NCBI RefSeq assembly: GCF_036946495.1
Contig: NZ_JAQIIX010000002.1
Coordinates: forward strand, 1,550,001-1,614,000
Length of the DNA: 64,000 nt
Origin: Mycolicibacterium neoaurum
Lineage (GTDB): Bacteria; Actinomycetota; Actinomycetes; Mycobacteriales; Mycobacteriaceae
Direction of reading: 5' to 3'
Shown piece after piece: positions 51,399-60,300 of the stretch; within the stretch, counting starts at the first letter, position 1; every line of letters begins with the position of its first letter. Both the position numbers and the translations under genes were made by a program. The notes beneath the pieces were generated by a model, which was given only the letters and a program-made list of their open reading frames with translations, was not told where the DNA came from and did no database searches.

Positions 51399-51536
51399 AG
51401 CTATCCCATGTATCGACAGCGCTCCGGCGGGCGTTACAGCGATCGAGAAGTTTTTTCCGAAAAACTTTTCCCGGCTCGCCGAACGATGGAAAAGACCAGT
51501 TCGTCCGGTATTTCCGCCGAGGTGCCAGGTACGGTC
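51399..51536. other. Gene-free tail before fadA2 with an AT-rich hairpin
   Basis: Contains AAGTTTTT-TCCG-AAAAACTT (51448-51467), an unusually AT-rich perfect stem in GC-rich DNA, about 70 bp beyond the fadA2 stop. It may terminate fadA2 or be a remnant; no gene is seen. Confidence 0.4.
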
Positions 51537-52847
51537 TCAGGCCTCCAGGATGGCCGTCACGCCCTGTCCACCGGCGGCACAGACCGAGATCAGGCCGCGC
51601 ACCGGCTGTCCGGTCGCTCCCCCGTTTTCTTCTTTCCTCTGCTTGAGCTGCTTGGCCATCTGAGCGACGATGCGCCCACCGGTCGCCGCGAACGGGTGCC
51701 CCGCCGCCAGCGAAGAACCGTTGACGTTGAGCTTGGCGCGGTCGATGCTGCCCAACGCCTTGTCCAACCCGAGCCGGTTCTTGCAGTAGTCGTCGGACTC
51801 CCAGGCGGCCAGGGTCGCCAGCACCACCGACGCGAAGGCCTCGTGGATCTCGTAGAAGTCGAAATCTTGCAGGGTGAGGCCGTTCCGTGCGAGCAGCCGC
51901 GGCACGGCGTAGGTCGGTGCCATCAGCAGCCCGTCGGAGCCGTTGACGTAATCCACGGCGGCGGTTTCCCCGTCGACGAAGTAGGCCAGCACCGGGATGT
52001 CGTGCGCCGCGGCCCACTCCTCCGAAGACAGCAGCGCCACCGACGCACCGTCGGTCAGCGGGGTGGAGTTACCGGCCGTCATGGTGGCGTCGCCGTTGCG
52101 GACGCCGAAGACGGGCTTGAGCTTGGCCAGCTTCTCGGCCGACGAATCGGGGCGCAGGTTGTTGTCCCGGTAGACCCCCAGGAACGGGGTCACCAGATCA
52201 TCGAAGAACCCACGGTCGTACGCCGCGGCCATGTTCCGGTGACTGGCGGCTGCCAGCTCGTCCTGGTCGACGCGCTTGATGCCCATCTGCTTGGCGGTGA
52301 TGGCCGCGTGCTCACCCATCGACAGTCCGGTACGGGGCTCGCCGTTGGTGGGGATCTCGACACCCAGCGCGGCAGGGAGCTTGCCGACGAGCTTCAGGCG
52401 GTCGGCGGTCGACTTTGCGCGGCGCAGGCTCAACAGCACTCCGCGCAGGTCGTCGCCGAACGCGATGGGCGCATCGGAGGTGGTGTCCACGCCACCGGCC
52501 GCGGCGACCTCGTAGCGACCCATGGCGATGCCATCGGCCGCTGCGATCGCGGACTGCAGGCCGGTGCCACACGCCTGCTGCAGGTCGAAGGCCGGCGTGT
52601 AGGGCGACAGGGAGCTGCCCAGCACGCTTTCACGCATCAGGTTGAAATCGCGGCTGTGCTTGAGCACTGCGCCGCCGATGACGGCGTCGAGCTTCTCCCC
52701 CTTGAGGTTGAAGCGGTCGGCGAGCCCGTCCAGGACGGCGGTGAACATGTCTTGGTTCGAGGCGTTCGCATAGGCGCCGTCGGAACGAACGAAGGGGATC
52801 CGGTTTCCGCCGAGCACGGCGACGCGGCGAGAATTCGTGTTAGCCAT
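51537..52847 (-). CDS. fadA2: Acetyl-CoA acyltransferase (thiolase) FadA2
   Basis: 436 residues. The nucleophilic Cys is in LQQACGTGLQSAI (about residue 97). The C-terminal catalytic segments are NVNGSSLAAGHPFAATGGRIV (His) and CAAGGQGVTAIL (Cys). It closes the beta-oxidation cycle by thiolysis of 3-ketoacyl-CoA. It corresponds to Rv0243. TAACAT ends 6 nt before its ATG (leaderless), and it diverges from fabG4 across 46 bp holding a perfect 16-bp palindrome. Confidence 0.94.
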   Translation of the reverse strand: MANTNSRRVAVLGGNRIPFVRSDGAYANASNQDMFTAVLDGLADRFNLKGEKLDAVIGGAVLKHSRDFNLMRESVLGSSLSPYTPAFDLQQACGTGLQSAIAAADGIAMGRYEVAAAGGVDTTSDAPIAFGDDLRGVLLSLRRAKSTADRLKLVGKLPAALGVEIPTNGEPRTGLSMGEHAAITAKQMGIKRVDQDELAAASHRNMAAAYDRGFFDDLVTPFLGVYRDNNLRPDSSAEKLAKLKPVFGVRNGDATMTAGNSTPLTDGASVALLSSEEWAAAHDIPVLAYFVDGETAAVDYVNGSDGLLMAPTYAVPRLLARNGLTLQDFDFYEIHEAFASVVLATLAAWESDDYCKNRLGLDKALGSIDRAKLNVNGSSLAAGHPFAATGGRIVAQMAKQLKQRKEENGGATGQPVRGLISVCAAGGQGVTAILEA

Positions 52848-52853
52848 ATCCCA

Positions 52854-52886
52854 ATGTTACCCACAGTTCTTACTCTGGAGTAAGTT
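52854..52886. promoter_or_regulatory. Back-to-back leaderless promoters of fadA2 and fabG4 with a shared operator
   Basis: CTTACTCTGGAGTAAG (52869-52884) is a perfect palindrome. On the minus strand TAACAT (52859-52854) serves fadA2. On the plus strand TAAGTT (52881-52886), overlapping the palindrome, ends 7 nt before the fabG4 ATG. The core TTACT-N4-AGTAA matches the fadE5 operator core. Confidence 0.68.
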
Positions 52887-52893
52887 AGTACCC

Positions 52894-54246
52894 ATGGCAT
52901 CCGACCTGTTCTCCCAAGTGGTCAATTCCGGGCCCGGATCGTTCCTGGCCAAGCAACTCGGCGTCCCGCAGCCCGAAGAGCTGCGTCGCTACCGTCCTGG
53001 ACAGCCGCCGCTGAACGGCTCGCTGCTCATCGGAGGGTCCGGACGCGTCGTCGAGCCCCTGCGTGCGGCGCTGGCCGACGACTACGACGTCGTCTCCAAC
53101 AACATCGGCGGTCGCTGGGCCGACAAGTTCGGCGGACTGGTGTTCGACGCGACCGGCATCAGTGAGCCGTCCGGGCTCAAGGAGCTCTACGAGTTCTTCA
53201 CCCCGGTACTGCGCAACCTCGGCGCCTCGGGGCGGGTTGTCGTGATCGGCACCACGCCGACCGAGACGGCGACCCCGCACGAGCAGATCGTGCAGCGCGC
53301 ACTGGAAGGGTTCACCCGGTCGCTGGGCAAGGAGCTGCAGCGCGGCGCCACCGTGTCGCTGGTGTACCTGGCCGCCGACGCCGCCTCCGGTGTGGGCGGT
53401 CTGGAATCGACCATGCGCTTCATCCTCTCCGGCAAGTCCGCCTATGTGGACGGCCAGGTGTTCCGGGTGGGTGCCGCCGACTCGACCGCTCCCGCCGACT
53501 GGGACAAGCCCTTGGCCGGCAAGGTCGCCGTGGTGACCGGCGCCGCCCGCGGGATCGGTGCGACCATCGCCGAGGTGTTCGCCCGCGACGGTGCCGCCGT
53601 GGTGGCCGTCGACGTGCCCTCGGCCGAGGATGCGCTCAAGCAGACCGCCGAGAAGGTGGGCGGCACAGCGCTGGCACTCGACGTCACCGCCGCCGATGCG
53701 GTCGACCAGATCGTCGCCCACCTCAAGGACCACCACGGGGGCACGCTCGACGTACTGGTGAACAACGCCGGCATCACCCGCGACAAGCTGCTGGCCAACA
53801 TGGACGACTCCCGCTGGGATTCGGTGATAGCGGTGAATCTCGTTGCCCCGCTGACCCTCACTGAAGGCCTGGTGGCCGCCGGTGCGCTCGCCGACGGCGG
53901 TCGGGTCATCGGGTTGTCCTCCATGGCCGGTATCGCGGGCAACCGTGGCCAGACCAACTACGCGACGACCAAGGCCGGCATGATCGGCATCGTCGACGCG
54001 TTGGCGCCGAGCCTGGCCGACAAGGGCATCACCATCAACGCCGTCGCCCCGGGGTTCATCGAGACCAAGATGACCGAGGCGATCCCGCTGGCCACCCGCG
54101 AGGTCGGTCGGCGGTTGAACTCGCTGTTCCAGGGCGGCCAGCCGGTGGATGTCGCCGAGGCGATCGCCTATTTCGCCAGCCCGGCCTCGAATGCCGTCAC
54201 CGGCAACACGATCCGGGTCTGCGGCCAGGCCCTGCTGGGAGCGTGA
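52894..54246 (+). CDS. fabG4: High-molecular-weight 3-oxoacyl-ACP/CoA reductase FabG4
   Basis: 450 residues, about 200 more than ordinary FabG. The extra N-terminal flavodoxin-like domain (VVEPLRAALADDYDVV) is followed by the SDR domain with VTGAARGIGATIAEVFARDG (about 210), NNAGITRDKLLANM, the catalytic Tyr-Lys in TNYATTKAG and ETKMTEAIP. It reduces long 3-oxoacyl substrates with NADH. It corresponds to Rv0242c. htdX is next after a tandem repeat. Confidence 0.94.
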   Translation: MASDLFSQVVNSGPGSFLAKQLGVPQPEELRRYRPGQPPLNGSLLIGGSGRVVEPLRAALADDYDVVSNNIGGRWADKFGGLVFDATGISEPSGLKELYEFFTPVLRNLGASGRVVVIGTTPTETATPHEQIVQRALEGFTRSLGKELQRGATVSLVYLAADAASGVGGLESTMRFILSGKSAYVDGQVFRVGAADSTAPADWDKPLAGKVAVVTGAARGIGATIAEVFARDGAAVVAVDVPSAEDALKQTAEKVGGTALALDVTAADAVDQIVAHLKDHHGGTLDVLVNNAGITRDKLLANMDDSRWDSVIAVNLVAPLTLTEGLVAAGALADGGRVIGLSSMAGIAGNRGQTNYATTKAGMIGIVDALAPSLADKGITINAVAPGFIETKMTEAIPLATREVGRRLNSLFQGGQPVDVAEAIAYFASPASNAVTGNTIRVCGQALLGA

Positions 54247-54342
54247 TGAGCGCTTGCGCGAAGAACCGAGAGCACCGATGAGCGCTTGCGCGAAGAACCG
54301 AGAGCACCGATGAGCGCCTGCGCGAAGAGTGGGAGGTACTGA
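54246..54342 (+). repeat. 32-bp tandem repeat forming a chain of overlapping mini-ORFs (MIRU-like)
   Basis: Two identical 32-bp units (54246-54277, 54278-54309) and a diverged third begin at successive ATGs. The first ATG overlaps the fabG4 stop (TGATG). Each unit reads MSACAKNREHR and ends in a TGA that overlaps the next ATG (ATGA): 54246-54281, 54278-54313, and 54310-54342 (MSACAKSGRY). The third ends 2 nt before the htdX ATG. The stop-start overlap inside an operon is the hallmark of mycobacterial MIRU elements, although this sequence is not one I can name. Confidence 0.8.
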
Positions 54343-54344
54343 CG

Positions 54345-55187
54345 ATGTCCCAGCCCAGCGGTCTGTTGAACATGGCCCGTGCGGTCGCCGGGGCGCTGCC
54401 GTTCGTCCCGCGCGCGGGTGGTCTGCCCGACCGCACGGTGCACGTGCCGGAGCTGCGCATCGATCCGGCCAATGTGGCCGCCTACGCCGGGGTGACCGGA
54501 TTGCGCTTCGGCGATACGGTGCCGTTGACGTACCCGTTCGCTCTCACCTTCCCGAGTGTCATGTCGCTCGCTACGGGGTTCGATTTCCCGTTCGCGGCAA
54601 TGGGTTCGGTGCACACCGAGAACCACATCACGCAGTACCGGCCGATCTCGGTCAGCGACACCCTGGACGTCCGGGTGCACTCGGAGAACCTGCGTGAGCA
54701 CCGCAAGGGTCTGCTGGTGGACATCATCACCGAGATCAAGGTGGGCTACGACCTGGCGTGGCGGCAGACCACGACCTTCCTGCACCAGCAGCGCACCAGC
54801 CTGTCCGACGAGCCGCGCCCCGAGCCGCCCAAGCAGCCGAAACTGCCGCCGCCCAACGCGGTGCTGAGCATCTCTGCCGGGCAGATCCGCTCCTACGCGG
54901 CCATCGGTGGTGACCACAACCCGATCCACACCAGCACGGTGGGCGCCAAGCTGTTCGGTTTCCCGACCGCCATCGCACACGGGATGTTCAGTGCCGCTGC
55001 GGTACTGGCGAACATCGAGGGTCAGCTACCCGATGCGGTGACGTATTCGGTGCGGTTCGGCAAGCCGGTGCTGCTGCCCGCGAAAGCCGGGTTGTATGTC
55101 GAGAGCGTCGACGGCGGCTGGGAGCTGGCCTTGCGACACCTGTCCAAGGGGTACCCGCACCTGACCGCGACGGTCACCGCGCTCTGA
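54345..55187 (+). CDS. htdX: 3-hydroxyacyl dehydratase HtdX (MaoC-like)
   Basis: 280 residues; MaoC/hotdog double-fold dehydratase. The hydratase-2 motif is YAAIGGDHNPIHTSTVGAKLFG with catalytic Asp-His in GDHNPIH (about residues 185-191). It dehydrates (R)-3-hydroxyacyl thioesters and pairs functionally with FabG4. It corresponds to Rv0241c. The start at ATG 54345 has GGGAGGT 7 nt upstream, formed inside the last repeat unit. Confidence 0.93.
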   Translation: MSQPSGLLNMARAVAGALPFVPRAGGLPDRTVHVPELRIDPANVAAYAGVTGLRFGDTVPLTYPFALTFPSVMSLATGFDFPFAAMGSVHTENHITQYRPISVSDTLDVRVHSENLREHRKGLLVDIITEIKVGYDLAWRQTTTFLHQQRTSLSDEPRPEPPKQPKLPPPNAVLSISAGQIRSYAAIGGDHNPIHTSTVGAKLFGFPTAIAHGMFSAAAVLANIEGQLPDAVTYSVRFGKPVLLPAKAGLYVESVDGGWELALRHLSKGYPHLTATVTAL

Positions 55188-55196
55188 ACCGGCGGC

Positions 55197-55257
55197 GCCG
55201 AATCTGAGGACGATCACGCGAAAGCATCGAATTCGCGCCATCGTCTTCAGATTCGGC
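55197..55257. terminator. Long imperfect hairpin between htdX and the TetR gene
   Basis: About 26-nt arms (GCCGAATCTGAGGACGATCA... and its near-complement ending at 55257) with a short AT-rich loop. Lies between convergent stops; bidirectional terminator. Confidence 0.75.
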
Positions 55258-55258
55258 A

Positions 55259-55858
55259 TCAGCCGGGGGTCGGCCTGCCCTTCAGACCGCGCCAGAACAG
55301 ATTGATCATCAGCTCGGTCGCCTCGGCCACATCGGCATCCCCGGAGCTGACCCGGTCGGCGATCGCCTCACCGGCGCCCACCAGCGCCACCGCCATCATG
55401 TTGAAGTCGGCATCCGGTTCCGGATTGCGCGTCCCCGATTGCAGCAACCTGCCGACCAGATCGATGATCCGCTCGCGCCCCTCACGCACGGTGTGGGCGA
55501 AAGCCTGCGAGCTGGTGGCCTGGCTGTACAACACGATCCAGGACGCGCGGTGGGCGTCGATATAGCCGAGGAAAGCTCGAACGGCGTTGCTCAACATGTC
55601 TTTTGGGCTCAGCGTGAAGTCGATCTTGCCGCGCACCTCGTCGACGAAACGGTTCAGCTCGCGGTCCAGGCATGCCCCGAACAGGTCCTCTTTGGACCCG
55701 TAGTAGAGATAGAGCATCGGCTTGGAGATCTGCGCCTCGGCCGCGATGGCATCCATCGACGTCTCGTGATAGCCGTTGATGGAGAACATCTGCACCGCGG
55801 CGTCGAGCATCTGCTGCTCGCGCACCGCGCGCGGCAAGCGCTTCGTTCCTCCGGCCAT
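55259..55858 (-). CDS. TetR-family regulator (Rv0238-like)
   Basis: 199 residues. The HTH is SMDAIAAEAQISKPMLYLYYGSKEDLFGACLDREL (about 34-68), very typical TetR with a YYYGSK-type signature. It corresponds in position to Rv0238. It may control neighbouring lipid genes; the palindromes at fadE5 and fadA2-fabG4 are candidate targets (inference). It lies 25 bp downstream of lpqI on the same strand. Confidence 0.88.
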   Translation of the reverse strand: MAGGTKRLPRAVREQQMLDAAVQMFSINGYHETSMDAIAAEAQISKPMLYLYYGSKEDLFGACLDRELNRFVDEVRGKIDFTLSPKDMLSNAVRAFLGYIDAHRASWIVLYSQATSSQAFAHTVREGRERIIDLVGRLLQSGTRNPEPDADFNMMAVALVGAGEAIADRVSSGDADVAEATELMINLFWRGLKGRPTPG

Positions 55859-55883
55859 CGGAACAGATTACGGCCGAACGGGC

Positions 55884-57038
55884 CTAGCAGTTGGGATTGG
55901 GGCCCTTGGACGCCGCCACCCGCCGCAACGAATCGTCCACCTTCGCCTGCGACAGCTCACCCGAGGCGACGGCCTGCTCGAGGCGGTCCAGCACTGCGGG
56001 AACCTCGGCGGTGGTGATCCACAGGGCGATATCCGCACCCGCCTGCAGCGATTTCAGCACCGCCTCGGCGACGCCGTATTGCTGGTTGATCGCCGCCATG
56101 CTCGACAGGTCGTCGGTGAACACCACGCCGCCGAACCCGAATTCGTTGCGCAGCAGGCCATAGGCCGCGGGGCTGAGGCTGGCCTGCTCACTGCCGGTCA
56201 GTCCGGGCACCTGCATGTGACCCACCATCACCGCCACCGGCGGCTGGTTGACCAACGTGCGGTAGGGCACCAGATCGCTGGTCTGCAGTTCGGCCAGTGG
56301 CGGGGTCGACACCGCACCGGTGTGGGAATCGCCCGCCGCGCGGCCATGCCCGGGGAAATGCTTGAGCACCGGCAGCACGCCGGCATCGCGCAGACCGCGG
56401 GCGTAGGCGCCGGCGTACTGGGTCACCGTCTCGGGATCGTCACCGAACGACCGATCGCCGATCGCGGCGCTCTCCTGCGTCATATCGACCACGGGCGCGA
56501 AATCGACGGTGATGCCCAGTCCACGCATGGCCCGGCCGCGTTCCAGCGCGATGCCGTACACCTCGTCGGGAGTCTTGGTCTCGGCGAGCACTCGGGCCGG
56601 GGGCTGGCTGCCGATCAGCCCGGACAACCGCGAAACCCGGCCGCCCTCCTCGTCGACGCTCACCCCGAGCGGCAGGGCCGTCGCCGATGCCGCGATCTGT
56701 GCCAGCGGCGCACCCAGCATGGACTTGTCGGTCCAGCTGCCGATCATGATCCCGCCGACCTTGTGATCGGTCACCGCGGACTGCGCATCGGCGGCGTTGC
56801 TGACGCCCACCATCAACAGCTGGGCCAACTTGTCGCGGGTGGACAGCGAGGTGATATCACCGCACACCTGCGGGCCAGGAGCGGCAGGCAGCGGCCGGTC
56901 CAGCGAGGCGTTGGTCGGTGTCGCGGCGCTGCTCTGGGGCTCGGGTGCCGTGGCGGTGTCCTCCGTTGCGGCCGGCGCGCAGGCCATCAGCAGTGCGGAC
57001 AATGCGGTCAGGGCACCCAGGGTGCGTGACGTCGACAT
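55884..57038 (-). CDS. lpqI: LpqI, NagZ-type beta-N-acetylglucosaminidase lipoprotein
   Basis: 384 residues from ATG 57038. Lipoprotein signal with lipobox LMAC (Cys about 20) and a low-complexity TEDTATAPEP linker. GH3 catalytic domain with the NagZ motif KHFPGHGRAAGDSHTG and the nucleophile Asp in VVFTDDLSSMAAI. It removes GlcNAc from cell-wall turnover fragments. It corresponds to Rv0237. Confidence 0.93.
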   Translation of the reverse strand: MSTSRTLGALTALSALLMACAPAATEDTATAPEPQSSAATPTNASLDRPLPAAPGPQVCGDITSLSTRDKLAQLLMVGVSNAADAQSAVTDHKVGGIMIGSWTDKSMLGAPLAQIAASATALPLGVSVDEEGGRVSRLSGLIGSQPPARVLAETKTPDEVYGIALERGRAMRGLGITVDFAPVVDMTQESAAIGDRSFGDDPETVTQYAGAYARGLRDAGVLPVLKHFPGHGRAAGDSHTGAVSTPPLAELQTSDLVPYRTLVNQPPVAVMVGHMQVPGLTGSEQASLSPAAYGLLRNEFGFGGVVFTDDLSSMAAINQQYGVAEAVLKSLQAGADIALWITTAEVPAVLDRLEQAVASGELSQAKVDDSLRRVAASKGPNPNC

Positions 57039-57141
57039 GGGTCCCCACAGTAACGCGGTGCCGCAATCCGGGGGCCCGGGCCGCCGGGACGCCGGTTCGG
57101 GCAGCACTCGACCGCGCGTCGCGGCGTGCTAGGTTGGCCGC

Positions 57142-57315
57142 ATGGATCGGTTCGTCGTGCCCGCCGCCGCCAGCCTGGTGGTCGGCCTTCTCCTCGGCGC
57201 GGCCGCCATCTTCGGCGTGACCCTGATGGTCCAGCAGGACACCAAGCCCCCCGTGCAGTCCGGGGATCCGGCGTCGTCGGTGCTCAACCGCGTTGAATAC
57301 GGCGACCGGGCCTAG
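57142..57315 (+). CDS. DUF2613 small membrane/secreted protein (Rv0236A-like)
   Basis: 57 residues: MDRFVVPAAASLVVGLLLGA opens an N-terminal hydrophobic helix, followed by a polar tail with QQDTKPPVQSGDPASSVLN. It matches Rv0236A. TAGGTT (57130-57135) ends 6 nt before the ATG (leaderless). Its 3' end overlaps the putative TTG start of aftD by 23 bp, so the two are coupled. A partner role for AftD is inferred from conserved order. Confidence 0.85.
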   Translation: MDRFVVPAAASLVVGLLLGAAAIFGVTLMVQQDTKPPVQSGDPASSVLNRVEYGDRA

Positions 57316-60300
57316 CCCGGGCGCGCCCCTCGCCGACACAGCAGTATCGCGGCGGTGGCTTTGGCTGGTCGGAACGTTCTTCCTGGTTCTGACCTTCCTC
57401 CAAGCCCCCGGACGCATCGCGCCGGATACCAAACTCGATCTCACCGCCAATCCGCTGCGCTTCCTGGCCCGGGCGGGCGATCTGTGGAACAGCGAACTGC
57501 CGTTCGGGCAGGCGCAGAACCAGGCCTACGGCTACCTGTTCCCGCACGGTGCGTTCTTCCTGGCCGGTGACGTCCTCGGCGTCCCAGGCTGGGTCACCCA
57601 GCGCCTGTGGTGGGCACTGCTGCTGACGGTCGGCTTCTGGGGTCTGCTGCGGGTCGCGGAGGCGCTCGGTATCGGCACGACCACCGCACGCGTCATCGCT
57701 GCGGGCGCATTCGCCCTCTCCCCCCGGGTGCTGACGACGCTCGGTGCGATCTCCTCCGAGACGCTGCCCATGATGTTGGCTCCGTGGGTGCTGCTGCCGG
57801 TGATCTACGTGCTGCGCGGCGATCCGCGGGTCCGATTGCTGGCGGCCCGCTCGGCAGCTGCCGTCGCGCTGATGGGCGCGGTCAACGCCGTGGCGACGCT
57901 CACCGGGTGCCTGGCCGCCATCATCTGGTGGGCTGCGCACAAACCCAACCGACACTGGTGGCGATTCACCGGGTGGTGGCTGGGTTGCACCCTCCTCGCG
58001 GTCACCTGGTGGGCGGTCGCGCTGGTGCTGCTGGGTCGGATCAGCCCACCCTTCCTGGACTACATCGAATCCTCGGGGGTGACAACGCGGTGGCTGTCGC
58101 TGACCGAGATGCTGCGCGGCACCGACAGTTGGACACCGTTCGTCGCGCCGACGGCAACGGCCGGTTCGCCACTGGTGACCGGATCGGTCGCGGTGCTCGC
58201 CACCACGCTGGTCGCGGCCGCCGGGCTGGCGGGGCTCGCGATGCGCAACATGCCCTCCCGCGGTCGGCTGATCCTCATCCTCTTCGTCGGTGTCACCGCA
58301 TTGGCGGTCGGCTATTCCGGTGGGCTCGGATCACCGATCGCCGCCGGAGTCCAATCGTTCCTCGATGCCGACGGCACGCCGCTGCGCAACGTGCACAAGC
58401 TCGAGCCACTGCTGCGGTTGCCGATCGCCCTCGGCCTCGCGCACCTGCTCGGCCGGATCCCGCTGCCGGGCAGTGTGTCCCGTCGTACCTGGATCGGCGC
58501 CCTCGCCCACCCGGAACGCGATCGACGAGTCGCGGTGGGCATCGTGATCCTGACCGCGCTGGCGGCGGGGACCTCGCTGGCCTGGACCGGCAGGCTCACC
58601 CCGCCGGGAAGCTTCGAGGCGATCCCGGCGCACTGGCACGACACCGCGGCATGGCTCGACGAGCACAACACCGACGGGGGACGGGTCCTGGTGGCGCCCG
58701 GCGCTCCGTTCGCCACCCAGGTGTGGGGTAACAGTCACGACGAGCCGCTGCAGGTGCTCGGCCACAGTCCCTGGGGAGTGCGCGATTCCATACCCCTCAC
58801 GCCACCGGAGACCATCCGTGCCCTCGATTCGGTACAGCGGCTCTTCGCGGCCGGAAGACCGTCCGCGGGCCTGGCCGATATCCTTGCCCAGCAGAACATC
58901 TCGTTCGTGGTGGTCCGCAACGACCTCGACCCGGAGACCTCGCGCTCGGCCCGTCCACTGCTGGTACATCGGGTGATGGACAACTCTCCCGGACTGAGCA
59001 GGGTCGCCGAGTTCGGTGATCCGGTCGGCCCCGGCACCCTGGACGGGTTCGTCAGCGACAGCGGTTTGCGCCCGCGCTATCCGGCGGTCGAGATCTACCG
59101 CGTCGACGACGCCCGCCCAGGTCCGTATCTGACCGATGCCGACGCGCTCGCCCGTATCGACGGTGGCCCGGAAGCACTGCTGCGCATTGCCGAACGGCGG
59201 CGGCTGGCCGGCCTGCCGCCGCTCGGGCCGATGCTGCTGACCGCCGACGCCCAACGCGCGGGCCTGTCCACCCCGCTGGTCACCGTCACCGATACCCCGG
59301 TGGCCCGCGAGACCGACTACGGGCGGGTGGACAACCACTCCTCGGAGATGCGCGCGGAAGGCGATCTGCGGCACACCTTCAACCGGGTGATGGATTACCC
59401 CGCCGGCACCGACCCGCTGTACGCCCGCTGGGAGGGCGCTCGGCTCAGCGTCTCCAGCTCCGCTGCGGATTCCACTGCGCTGCCCGATGTCTCGCCCGCC
59501 GCGGGCCCGGCTGCGGCCATCGACGCGGATTCCTCGACCAGCTGGGTGTCCAGTTCCCTGCAGAGTGCGGTGGGCCAATGGATGCAGATCGATTTCGACA
59601 ATCCGGTCACCAATGCCGCGATCACGATCACCCCCAGCGCGACGGCCGTCGGCGCGCAGGTGCGCCGCATCGAGGTGTCCACCGTCAACGGCAGCACCAC
59701 CCTGCGCTTCGATCAGCCGGGCAAACCGCTTGCCGCCGCTCTGCCGTTCGGTGAGACACCCTGGGTGCGGATCACCGCCGTCGGCACCGACGATGGCTCG
59801 CCCGGTGTCCAGTTCGGCATCACCGACCTGACCGTCACCCAATACGACGCATCGGGTTTCGCACATCAGATACCGATTCGACGAACCCTCGATGTGCCCG
59901 GTCCGCCCCCGGGAGCCGCGGTGGCCCAATGGGATCTGGGCTCGGAGCTGCTGGGCAGGCCCGGCTGCGCGGACGGCCCGGAGGCGGTGCATTGTGCCGC
60001 GACCATGGGCCTGTCACCCGAGGAACCGGTCAATCTCAGCCGTACCTTGACCATTCCGACCGACACCGAAGCCACCCCCACGGTGTGGGTGCGGGCCCGG
60101 CAGGGGCCGCGGTTGGCCGATCTCATCCACCAGCCCGGAACCGCGAGGGCCTCAGGCGAATCCGATCTGATCGATGTTCTCGGCTCCGCCTACGCCGCCA
60201 CCGACGGTGATCCGCGCACGTCCTGGACCGCGCCCCAGAACGGTGTCGCACTGCGCAAACCGGCGACCCTGACCGTATCGCTGCCCCGTCGTACCGAGGT

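Noticed and set aside
54246..54342. CRISPR array
   Set aside because: Units are directly abutting with no spacers, only two and a half copies, and they encode overlapping mini-ORFs.
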